20,988 bases of DNA from Bacteroidaceae bacterium (lineage in GTDB: Bacteria; Bacteroidota; Bacteroidia; Bacteroidales; CHK158-818), in contig JAFUKV010000167.1 of the NCBI GenBank assembly GCA_017467745.1, positions 1 through 20,988 on the forward strand, in the 5' to 3' direction. The notes beneath the pieces were generated by a model. The model was not told the origin of the DNA. It saw only the letters and a program-made list of their open reading frames with translations, and searched no databases. A program made the translations under genes and the position numbers. Below, one piece after another: positions 1-6,878 of the stretch (position 1 is the first letter of the stretch; each line of letters begins with the position of its first letter).

Positions 1-812
1 CGCTGAATAAACTCCAATAATTCTTTTTTACGATCTTCCGCTTTTTTATTTTGTTGTTGCTGTTGCCGCAACGCCAATTGACTTGATTCATACCAGAAAC
101 TATAATTTCCGGCAAACAATTCTACTTTTCCGTAATCTATATCCACCGTATGCGTACATACAGAGTCTAAAAAATGGCGGTCGTGCGAAACTATCAGAAC
201 CGTATTCTCAAAATCGGCCAAATAATTTTCAAGCCACATAACCGTTTCCAAGTCAAGGTCGTTGGTAGGTTCATCCAACAAAAGATTATCAGGCTTTCCG
301 AAAAGAGCTTTCGCTAACAAAACTCGAACTTTCTCCTTACCGCTCAAATCTTTCATCAACATCGTATGCAAAGACTCCCGTATGCCTAAACCGCTCAGCA
401 GGTTGGCAGCATCACTTTCGGCGTTCCATCCTTCCAATTCAGCGAACTTTTCTTCCAATTCAGAAACCCGTATGCCATCTTCATCATTAAAATCGGGTTT
501 AGAATACAAAGCATCTCGCTCTTGCATAATGTTCCATAAAACGGTATGCCCCATCAAAACGGTATCGAGCACAGTAAATTCGTCAAACGCAAAGTGATCT
601 TGACTTAAAACGGACAAACGCTCGCCAGCCCCTAACGACACCGAACCATGCGTAGGGTCTAACTCTCCGCTTAAAACTCGCAACAGCGTAGATTTTCCTG
701 CTCCGTTAGCACCTATTATACCATAGCAGTTTCCTGCTGTGAATTTCAAATTTACATCCTGAAACAGAACTCGTTTACCGAACTGCACTGACAAATTATT
801 TACTGTAATCAT
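1..812 (-). CDS. ABC-F family ATPase, YbiT-like (C-terminal part outside window)
   Basis: Soluble ABC-F proteins carry two ATPase domains and act on the ribosome rather than in membrane transport. About 270 residues from the start are visible; the second ATPase domain lies beyond the window edge. Visible motifs are Walker A GANGAGKS (residues 34-41), the signature LSGKE (156-160), Walker B and D-loop LLLDEPTNDLDLE (177-189) and the switch His in VSHDR (H210). The segment after the first domain, with a run of five glutamines (250-254) and then charged residues, matches the start of the ABC-F linker. The signature has Lys where many ABC-F proteins have a second Gly; I recall this variant from Bacteroidota YbiT-like proteins. 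The start ATG lies about 20 bases after a good -7 element, which supports it. Subfamily assignment is by resemblance to YbiT; an antibiotic-resistance ABC-F is less likely. Confidence 0.9.
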   Translation of the reverse strand, partial: MITVNNLSVQFGKRVLFQDVNLKFTAGNCYGIIGANGAGKSTLLRVLSGELDPTHGSVSLGAGERLSVLSQDHFAFDEFTVLDTVLMGHTVLWNIMQERDALYSKPDFNDEDGIRVSELEEKFAELEGWNAESDAANLLSGLGIRESLHTMLMKDLSGKEKVRVLLAKALFGKPDNLLLDEPTNDLDLETVMWLENYLADFENTVLIVSHDRHFLDSVCTHTVDIDYGKVELFAGNYSFWYESSQLALRQQQQQNKKAEDRKKELLEFIQ

Positions 813-831
813 ATCTTTAAAATTTGAGGTG

Positions 832-861
832 CAAAGGTAGTCATTTTACCGCATTCCGCAA
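832..861 (-). promoter_or_regulatory. Bacteroidota-type promoter for the ABC-F gene
   Basis: Read on the minus strand there is TTG (859-861), 19 bases, then TACCTTTG (832-839). This is a full match to the -33/-7 consensus of Bacteroidota primary sigma factor promoters. It would give a leader of roughly a dozen bases before the ATG at 812. Confidence 0.7.
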
Positions 862-1008
862 TATTTCTAAAATATCCGACCCCAATCTCCACCCCAAAAG
901 CCGATTAACTTTCTTTTTGCCAAAGAAACACAACGTAAATAACATAAATATTACATTCATATTTCAAATATATTTCATTTCACAATCTATAATTTGCCAC
1001 TCTTTTTA

Positions 1009-1039
1009 TTGTATAGACTTTTCGGTTTATTTATCTTTG
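1009..1039 (+). promoter_or_regulatory. Bacteroidota-type promoter for the tsaC operon
   Basis: TTG (1009-1011) is followed by 20 bases and TATCTTTG (1032-1039), a full match to the -33/-7 consensus. The predicted start point near 1046 leaves a leader of about 28 bases. The AT-rich DNA between this promoter and the divergent one (862-1008) shows no further site I can support. Confidence 0.7.
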
Positions 1040-1073
1040 TAACCTGCTTACTTTACAGGGTAGTTATAGACCA

Positions 1074-1637
1074 ATGAATGAAGATATAAAAAAAGCATGC
1101 GAAATCATGGAACAAGGATGCATTATCCTATATCCTACCGATACGGTATGGGGTATCGGATGCGACGCCACAAACGAAGCTGCCGTAAAACGTGTCTATG
1201 AACTTAAACAGCGAGTTGACAGCAAAGCCATGCTCGTATTGGTAGATAGAGATGTAAAAGTCGATTTCTACGTTTCGGATGTTCCGGAAATTGCATGGCA
1301 ATTGATTGAAGTCAGTGATAAGCCGCTTACGATTATTTATCCTCATGCTCGGAATTTAGCGCAAAATTTATTAGCTAACGATGGCAGCGTAGGAATACGC
1401 GTTACCCAAGAACCGTTTTCCAAAAAATTATGCGAAAAATTCCGAAAAGCTATCGTATCCACATCGGCAAATATCAGCGGACAACCCGGAGCCGCCAATT
1501 TTCAACAAATATCGGAAGATATAAAGCAAGGTGTGGATTACATCGTGCAATATCGTCAAGACGATACCGCTACTCCTGCACCTTCAAGCATTATAAAACT
1601 GAAAGAAGACGGAACAATACAAATCTTACGCAAATAA
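1074..1637 (+). CDS. tsaC: L-threonylcarbamoyladenylate synthase (Sua5/YrdC/TsaC family)
   Basis: Makes threonylcarbamoyl-AMP from threonine, bicarbonate and ATP, the first step of the t6A37 modification of ANN-decoding tRNAs; cytoplasmic. The 187-residue protein is a YrdC-only form without the extra Sua5 C-terminal domain. Family landmarks are YPTDTVWGIGCDA (20-32), the basic patch around LKQR (45-48), PLTIIYP (84-90), GSVGIRV (104-110) and STSANISG (129-136), where the SxN motif contributes to nucleotide binding. The loop after KQR lacks the usual proline of the KxRxxxKP pattern, a small deviation. The ATG at 1074 lies about 34 bases after a consensus -7 box. The next gene starts 9 bases after the stop, so the two are probably co-transcribed. 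Family assignment is secure. Confidence 0.95.
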   Translation: MNEDIKKACEIMEQGCIILYPTDTVWGIGCDATNEAAVKRVYELKQRVDSKAMLVLVDRDVKVDFYVSDVPEIAWQLIEVSDKPLTIIYPHARNLAQNLLANDGSVGIRVTQEPFSKKLCEKFRKAIVSTSANISGQPGAANFQQISEDIKQGVDYIVQYRQDDTATPAPSSIIKLKEDGTIQILRK

Positions 1638-1646
1638 CGCAAAACT

Positions 1647-3578
1647 ATGAAACACAAACTCCAACTCTTTTTTATAAGCCTGTTTTTATACAGTTCTGTT
1701 TTGAGTTACGCAACGGTAAAATTACCTAAGTTTTTCTCAGACAATATGGTATTACAGAGGGAAATGCCTATCCGCATATGGGGTACGGCCGATAAAGGAG
1801 AAAACATTTCAGCGACATTCAACGGAAATACAGTTTCTACCAAAACCGACAAACAAGGGAATTGGCAAATAGAGTTTCCTGCAATTGAAGCAGGAGGCCC
1901 TTACGAAATGAAGATACAAGGGAAAAACAATACTATCCATTTAAAAAACATCTTAATTGGAGATGTTTGGATATGCAGCGGGCAGTCGAATATGGAATGG
2001 ATTTTAGTCAACACCATAGACGCAGACAACGAAATTAAAAATTCAACTAACTCAAATATCCGCTTACTAACCGTTCCCAAATGTATTCAAGCGACGGAGC
2101 AGGTTGATATAGAAGATACACAATGGGTAGAATGTACACCCGAAACATCACCCTCTTTTTCTGCGGTAGGATATTATTTCGGAAAATTCTTACAACAAGA
2201 ACTCGGTGTACCCGTCGGTCTCATCCACTCTTCTTGGGGCGGTACAGGAATACAATCGTGGACAAGTTGGGAAGGCGCTACGCAAACCAATCAATATGCG
2301 GCATACAAAGGTATGGACATTCTCAAAGCGTCAAAAAAGGCAAATACCGATATGGAAAAAGCTTTTTCCGGACAAATAGATGTAGGCATGAACAAAAAAT
2401 GGTATCTTCCTAAAACATCCTTAAACGATTGGACAAGTTATGATGTTCCCAAAGTATGGGACGGTAAATTGCAAAACATAGATGGAATCGTCTGGTTTCG
2501 ATACGACATAGAATTGCCGCAATCAGTATCTAAAAAAGAAGCCGTTATACATTTAGGAAATATAGACGATAAAGACATTACTTTCGTCAACGGCATACAG
2601 GTAGGCGAAACCCAGAATTGGAGCACAGACAGAATATACACAATACCGAAAGGCGTTTTACAATCCGGAACAAATACCATAACTATTCGGGTATGGGACG
2701 AAATGGCCGGAGGCGGCATTATCGGACCGCAAGAAAAAATGTATATCGACGTAAACGGTCAAAAATTTTCTCTTGCCGGCAAATGGAAATATAAAAAATC
2801 ATATACATCTGATATGGAAGGCTATAATCCTCCATCTCCCAACATGTTCGCATCCGTATTATACAACGGAATGATTCATCCTTTGGTAGGTTACGGCATA
2901 AAAGGCGCTATCTGGTATCAAGGCGAACACAATGCGGGTGAAGCGTTTGAATACCGTTCGATGTTTAAAAATATGATTCAAGACTGGCGTAAACAATGGG
3001 GATATGAATTTCCGTTCTACTGGGTTCAGTTAGCTAACTTCATGGCCGTTAAAGAGAATCCGGGAGAAAGCGCTTGGGCAGAATTGCGCGAAGCTCAAAA
3101 CATGGCATTAGAACTTCCCCAAACAGGACAAGCCGTTATTACCGACATCGGAGATGCTGCGGATATTCATCCTCGAAATAAAAGAGACGTCGGATACCGT
3201 TTAGCTCAAAACGCACTTCGCACTACATATGGAAAAAATGTCTTAGGGTGGGGACCTGTTTACAAATCAATGAAAATAGACGGAAACAAAATTATCTTGA
3301 CATTCGATAATACAGGAAAAGGCCTTACTACTGCCGACAAAAACCGTTACGGTTACGTAAATGGCTTTACCATAGCCGGAACCGATAAAAAATTTGAATG
3401 GGCAAAAGCCTATATAGAAGGTAATAACGTGGTGGTATTCAACGAAAAGATACAAAATCCTGTCGCTGTACGCTACGGATGGAGCGATAATCCATACGAC
3501 AACAATTTGGTAAATAGCGAAGGCCTACTTGCTTCGCCTTTCCGCACAGATAATTGGAAAGGTATTACACAACCTTAA
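1647..3578 (+). CDS. Secreted sialate O-acetylesterase-like carbohydrate esterase (SGNH fold)
   Basis: Predicted exported esterase that removes acetyl groups from sugars, such as O-acetylated sialic acid or acetylated plant or host glycans. Residues 1-22 form a signal peptide ending near SYA. The catalytic SGNH domain is split: the first half carries CSGQSNMEW (110-118) with the likely nucleophile S114, and the second half carries WYQGE (423-427) and DIHPRNK (506-512), where D506 and H508 fit the Asp-x-His of the triad. Between them, roughly residues 255-375, sits a beta-sandwich-like insert resembling the galactose-binding jelly roll found in this family. At 643 residues it matches SIAE/CE20-type proteins. 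It lies between tsaC and the ClC gene in an otherwise housekeeping run, and a promoter of its own is not apparent. The family is clear; the actual glycan substrate is not. Confidence 0.88.
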   Translation: MKHKLQLFFISLFLYSSVLSYATVKLPKFFSDNMVLQREMPIRIWGTADKGENISATFNGNTVSTKTDKQGNWQIEFPAIEAGGPYEMKIQGKNNTIHLKNILIGDVWICSGQSNMEWILVNTIDADNEIKNSTNSNIRLLTVPKCIQATEQVDIEDTQWVECTPETSPSFSAVGYYFGKFLQQELGVPVGLIHSSWGGTGIQSWTSWEGATQTNQYAAYKGMDILKASKKANTDMEKAFSGQIDVGMNKKWYLPKTSLNDWTSYDVPKVWDGKLQNIDGIVWFRYDIELPQSVSKKEAVIHLGNIDDKDITFVNGIQVGETQNWSTDRIYTIPKGVLQSGTNTITIRVWDEMAGGGIIGPQEKMYIDVNGQKFSLAGKWKYKKSYTSDMEGYNPPSPNMFASVLYNGMIHPLVGYGIKGAIWYQGEHNAGEAFEYRSMFKNMIQDWRKQWGYEFPFYWVQLANFMAVKENPGESAWAELREAQNMALELPQTGQAVITDIGDAADIHPRNKRDVGYRLAQNALRTTYGKNVLGWGPVYKSMKIDGNKIILTFDNTGKGLTTADKNRYGYVNGFTIAGTDKKFEWAKAYIEGNNVVVFNEKIQNPVAVRYGWSDNPYDNNLVNSEGLLASPFRTDNWKGITQP

Positions 3579-3637
3579 TGCGCTTTACTTCTTTTTCCAT
3601 GTCAAACACATAGAATTATAATATAAAATTCTTTGGA

Positions 3638-5419
3638 ATGGAGGTAGGAAAAGATTGGTATTTTAAAATGTTGCTTTGGCGAGAACGAAATATAAAAGAA
3701 AAAAATTTCATTCTCATCCTTAGCTTTATCGTCGGAATCGGAGCGGCTATCGCTGCTTTGATTCTGAAAAACTTAATACACTTCATACAATTCATACTAA
3801 CCGAGCGATTCAGTATAGAAGAGGCCAATTACCTATATTTGGTTTATCCTGTTATCGGTATATTTTTGTCCGGGCTCTACGTTCGTTATCTTGTAAAAGA
3901 TAATATCAGTCATGGCGTAACGCGTATCCTATACGCTATTTCACAGCGTAAAAGTCGCTTAAAGGCGCATAATATGTACACTTCAGTAGTTGCCAGTTCC
4001 ATCACGATAGGATTCGGCGGTTCAGTTGGAGCAGAAGCTCCTATCGTATACACCGGTGCGGCAATAGGCTCGAACATCGGCAGTTTTTTCCGTATGGATC
4101 CTCGCGTATTAATGCTTATGGTTGGATGCGGAGCTGCTGCCGGAATCGCAGGTATTTTTAAAGCCCCTATCGCCGGATTGCTATTTACGCTGGAAGTATT
4201 AATGATAGACCTGACAACAACGTCTGTCATGCCATTGCTAATATCATCTGTTACAGCGGCGACAGTTTCTTATATTTTTACCGGTCCGACAGCTCAATTC
4301 AGTTTCGTCTATACAGAGCCATTTGAGGCGGAACGCATTCCATACGTTATTTTATTGGGCATTTTCTGCGGATTTGTATCTCTCTACTTTACCCGTGTAA
4401 TGAATATGCTCGAAACCGTATTCGGGAAATTAGGAACACCCATGAAAAAATTCGGGTTAGGAGCTGTCATATTAAGTCTCTCGATATTTTTATTACCTCC
4501 TTTATACGGCGAAGGCTATGAAGCTATCCACTACATTTTACATGATGATCCCAAAAGCCTGACCGATGGCAGTCTGTTTTACTTTGTTCGGGACAATTTT
4601 TGGATATTGACATTAAACCTTGTACTCATTATTTTATTAAAGGCTTTCGCTACGGCTTCTACTAACGGAGGCGGAGGAGTCGGGGGGACATTTGCTCCCA
4701 GTTTGTATTTAGGTTGCATGTCCGGATTTTTATTTGCTTTCCTGCTGAACCATTTCAACGTTCCGGTAGAACTTTCGCAGAAAAATTTCGCGTTAATGGG
4801 TATGGCGGGTGTCATGTCCGGAGTTATGCACGCCCCGTTAATGGGCATCTTCCTCACGGCCGAACTTACAGGGGGATTCGATCTGTTTCTTCCCCTCATG
4901 ATTGTCTCTACCGTTGCATTCGGAACCATTAAAATATTTGAACCGTACAGCATCTACGCCATGCGTTTGGCGCGACGCGGCGAACTAATAACACATCATA
5001 AAGACAAAGCCGTGCTTACTCTGCTGAAAATGGACAGTGTAATAGAAAAAGATTTCCTCATTGTAAAACCCGAAATGAGCTTGGGAGATATGGTAAAGGT
5101 TATTTCAAAATCGCACCGCAATATTTTCCCTGTGGTAAATAACGAAGGAATTTTATTGGGTCTCGTACTGCTGGACGATATACGCAATATTATGTTCCGG
5201 CCGAACCTGTATAATCGGATGTTCGTTCGTAAATTCATGATTACGCCTCCTGCGAAAATAGAAGTAGGACAATCGATGGAAGCCGTTATGAAAACATTCG
5301 ACGAAACCAACGCATGGAACCTCCCAGTCGTTGAAAACGGCGCATATGTAGGTTTTGTTTCCAAATCGAAAATATTCAATTCGTACAGACGTGTGTTAGT
5401 ACACTTCTCCGAAGACTAA
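3638..5419 (+). CDS. ClC-family chloride channel/transporter with C-terminal CBS pair
   Basis: Inner-membrane ClC protein of 593 residues: a transmembrane domain of about 440 residues followed by two CBS domains (about 460-515 and 530-585), which in other ClC proteins sense nucleotides. ClC landmarks are SVGAEAP (129-135) with the gating glutamate E133, APIAGLLFTLE (176-186), GGGGVGGTFAP (344-354) and Y440, which aligns with the chloride-coordinating Tyr445 of E. coli ClC. Two key positions differ: the internal proton glutamate (E. coli E203) aligns with V187, as in ClC channels, and the GSGIP motif reads SHGVT (91-95). The start at 3638 is the longest; a start at 3668 (MLLWRER) is possible, because a weak -7-like ATTCTTTG ends just before the first ATG. 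The gap to fmt is 10 bases, which suggests one operon. Confidence 0.93.
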   Translation: MEVGKDWYFKMLLWRERNIKEKNFILILSFIVGIGAAIAALILKNLIHFIQFILTERFSIEEANYLYLVYPVIGIFLSGLYVRYLVKDNISHGVTRILYAISQRKSRLKAHNMYTSVVASSITIGFGGSVGAEAPIVYTGAAIGSNIGSFFRMDPRVLMLMVGCGAAAGIAGIFKAPIAGLLFTLEVLMIDLTTTSVMPLLISSVTAATVSYIFTGPTAQFSFVYTEPFEAERIPYVILLGIFCGFVSLYFTRVMNMLETVFGKLGTPMKKFGLGAVILSLSIFLLPPLYGEGYEAIHYILHDDPKSLTDGSLFYFVRDNFWILTLNLVLIILLKAFATASTNGGGGVGGTFAPSLYLGCMSGFLFAFLLNHFNVPVELSQKNFALMGMAGVMSGVMHAPLMGIFLTAELTGGFDLFLPLMIVSTVAFGTIKIFEPYSIYAMRLARRGELITHHKDKAVLTLLKMDSVIEKDFLIVKPEMSLGDMVKVISKSHRNIFPVVNNEGILLGLVLLDDIRNIMFRPNLYNRMFVRKFMITPPAKIEVGQSMEAVMKTFDETNAWNLPVVENGAYVGFVSKSKIFNSYRRVLVHFSED

Positions 5420-5429
5420 AATAAATTGC

Positions 5430-6407
5430 ATGACAGACAAAAAATCATTACGCATCGTATATATGGGCACGCCCGACTTTGCCGTCGAAAGTCTTAGAGC
5501 ATTGGTTGAAGGCGGATATAACGTAGTAGGCGTTATCACTATGCCCGATAAACCTGCCGGACGCGGGTATAAAATACAATACTCGCCCGTTAAAGAGTAC
5601 GCTCTTGAAAAACAGCTTCCGTTGTTACAACCGGAAAAATTGAAAGATGAACGTTTTTTAGAATCGTTACGCCAATGGAATGCCGATTTGCAAATAGTAG
5701 TAGCTTTCCGAATGTTGCCCGAAATCGTATGGAACATGCCTCGTTTAGGTACATTCAATCTGCATGCCTCACTCCTACCCCAATACAGAGGAGCTGCGCC
5801 AATCAATTGGGCGGTTATAAACGGTGAAACGCAAACAGGGGTAACTACATTTTTCCTTTCCCACGAAATAGATACGGGGAGAATCATTAAACAAGAGACA
5901 ATAGACATTGCCGATACCGACAATGTCGGAATAGTACACGATAAACTGATGACACAAGGCGCCCGATTGGTTACCGACACGGTAGACGCCATTTTGAACG
6001 GAACAGTACAGCCCCGCGAACAATCGGAATTTTTCAATTCCGATACGGAACTTAAACCGGCTCCGAAAATATTTAAAGAAACCTGCCGCATCAACTGGGC
6101 GCAACCCATAAAAACGATATACGATTTCGTTCGAGGATTATCTCCCTACCCTGCCGCTTGGTCTGAATTAGAAGACATTAACGGGAAAAGATTGCCTGTA
6201 AAAATCTTTGAAACGGAAAAAATACCGGAAACTCCGGTATCTCCATGCGGAACAATCCGTACAGATGGTAAAAAATTTATAGATGTAGCCGCAAACGACG
6301 GTTATATCCGAATACACTGCTTGCAACTTTCCGGGAAAAAACGGATGTCGGCAAAAGACTTCTTATGCGGAAACTCTTTGCAAAAAGGAGAAAAGTTTAT
6401 TTTATGA
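5430..6407 (+). CDS. fmt: Methionyl-tRNA formyltransferase
   Basis: Transfers a formyl group from 10-formyl-tetrahydrofolate to the methionine of initiator tRNA; cytoplasmic, needed for normal bacterial translation initiation. The 325-residue protein has the usual two-domain layout. The N-terminal formyltransferase fold includes YMGTPDFA (11-18), the conserved loop LHASLLPQYRGAAP (111-124), and N110, H112 and D148 matching the catalytic Asn-His-Asp set. A C-terminal OB-like tRNA-binding domain begins around residue 208 (FKETCRINW). The gene starts 10 bases after the ClC gene, and its TGA overlaps the ATG of the DUF454 gene (ATGA), which suggests translational coupling. No unusual residues were seen. 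Confidence 0.97.
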   Translation: MTDKKSLRIVYMGTPDFAVESLRALVEGGYNVVGVITMPDKPAGRGYKIQYSPVKEYALEKQLPLLQPEKLKDERFLESLRQWNADLQIVVAFRMLPEIVWNMPRLGTFNLHASLLPQYRGAAPINWAVINGETQTGVTTFFLSHEIDTGRIIKQETIDIADTDNVGIVHDKLMTQGARLVTDTVDAILNGTVQPREQSEFFNSDTELKPAPKIFKETCRINWAQPIKTIYDFVRGLSPYPAAWSELEDINGKRLPVKIFETEKIPETPVSPCGTIRTDGKKFIDVAANDGYIRIHCLQLSGKKRMSAKDFLCGNSLQKGEKFIL

Positions 6408-6796
6408 ACCAAATTCCCCAATATAAAAGAATACTATACATCACAATAGGCTCCTGTTCTTTTATATTGGGCTTTTTAGGACTATTTCTCCCTATTTTGC
6501 CAACAACACCTTTTTGGCTGTTGACGGCGTACCTTTACTTAAATAGCTCCTCAAAGTTATATAATCGGGCAATGAAAATACCGCTTTTCAGCAAAATCGT
6601 CCGAGACTTTCAAGAACATAAAGCTATCAGTGTCCGAACCAAAATAATATCCATATCCACCATTTGGATTACAGTCGTATTATCGGCTTACTTTGTAGAC
6701 ACTCTTTGGCTTACAATCCTTCTCTTTGTCATTTCAACAGGAATTTCCTTGTATATCCTTTCTTATAAAACACTTCAACAAGATAAAAATACGTAA
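6404..6796 (+). CDS. Small DUF454 (YbaN-like) inner-membrane protein
   Basis: A 130-residue membrane protein of the DUF454/YbaN family, whose function is unknown. The family hallmark LGLFLPILPTTPFWLL (25-40) is intact: a glycine-rich helix, the LPTTPF turn and a second helix. Two more hydrophobic helices follow near residues 82-98 and 100-120, giving about four membrane segments. I chose the ATG at 6404 because it overlaps the fmt stop as ATGA and begins directly with the family sequence; an upstream ATG in the same frame at 6365 would lie within fmt and add an unrelated basic stretch. The gene looks like the last of the tsaC-fmt run, because an 82-base gap with repeats follows. Confidence 0.85.
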   Translation: MNQIPQYKRILYITIGSCSFILGFLGLFLPILPTTPFWLLTAYLYLNSSSKLYNRAMKIPLFSKIVRDFQEHKAISVRTKIISISTIWITVVLSAYFVDTLWLTILLFVISTGISLYILSYKTLQQDKNT

Positions 6797-6826
6797 CCTT
6801 TTTGCAAGACAAAGAAAAAACGAACC

Positions 6827-6862
6827 AATTGTTTATTCTAATTGTTTGTATTGTTATAACAA
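6827..6862 (+). repeat. Paired AATTGTTT repeats and a 12-bp perfect palindrome
   Basis: The 82-base gap before the glycosidase-like gene holds AATTGTTT at 6827-6834 and again at 6840-6847, 13 bases apart, followed by the perfect palindrome TTGTTATAACAA at 6851-6862. They end 16 bases before the start codon. This could be an operator for the two-gene glycan unit, but the DNA is AT-rich and chance is not excluded. No consensus -7 box was found here. Confidence 0.35.
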
Positions 6863-6878
6863 TCTAAGGAATAACACA

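Noticed and set aside
1..812. ABC-F antibiotic-resistance determinant
   Set aside because: The visible sequence resembles housekeeping YbiT-like proteins and there is no resistance or mobile context; the linker that decides this is outside the window.
910..928. TTTCTTT/AAAGAAA inverted repeat in the divergent gap
   Set aside because: Seven A/T-rich pairs in AT-rich DNA, outside both promoters; chance is the simplest reading.
824..1042. A 72-codon plus-strand frame in the ABC-F/tsaC divergent gap
   Set aside because: It overlaps both consensus promoters, has low-complexity composition and no start signal.
5396..6109. A 237-codon open frame antisense to fmt
   Set aside because: It lies wholly opposite a clearly conserved gene, has no promoter or family match, and its protein reads as a frame shadow.
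6726..6878. N-terminal extension of the six-hairpin lipoprotein by 51 codons
   Set aside because: It overlaps the DUF454 gene and would bury the lipoprotein signal; the ATG at 6879 gives a proper lipobox.
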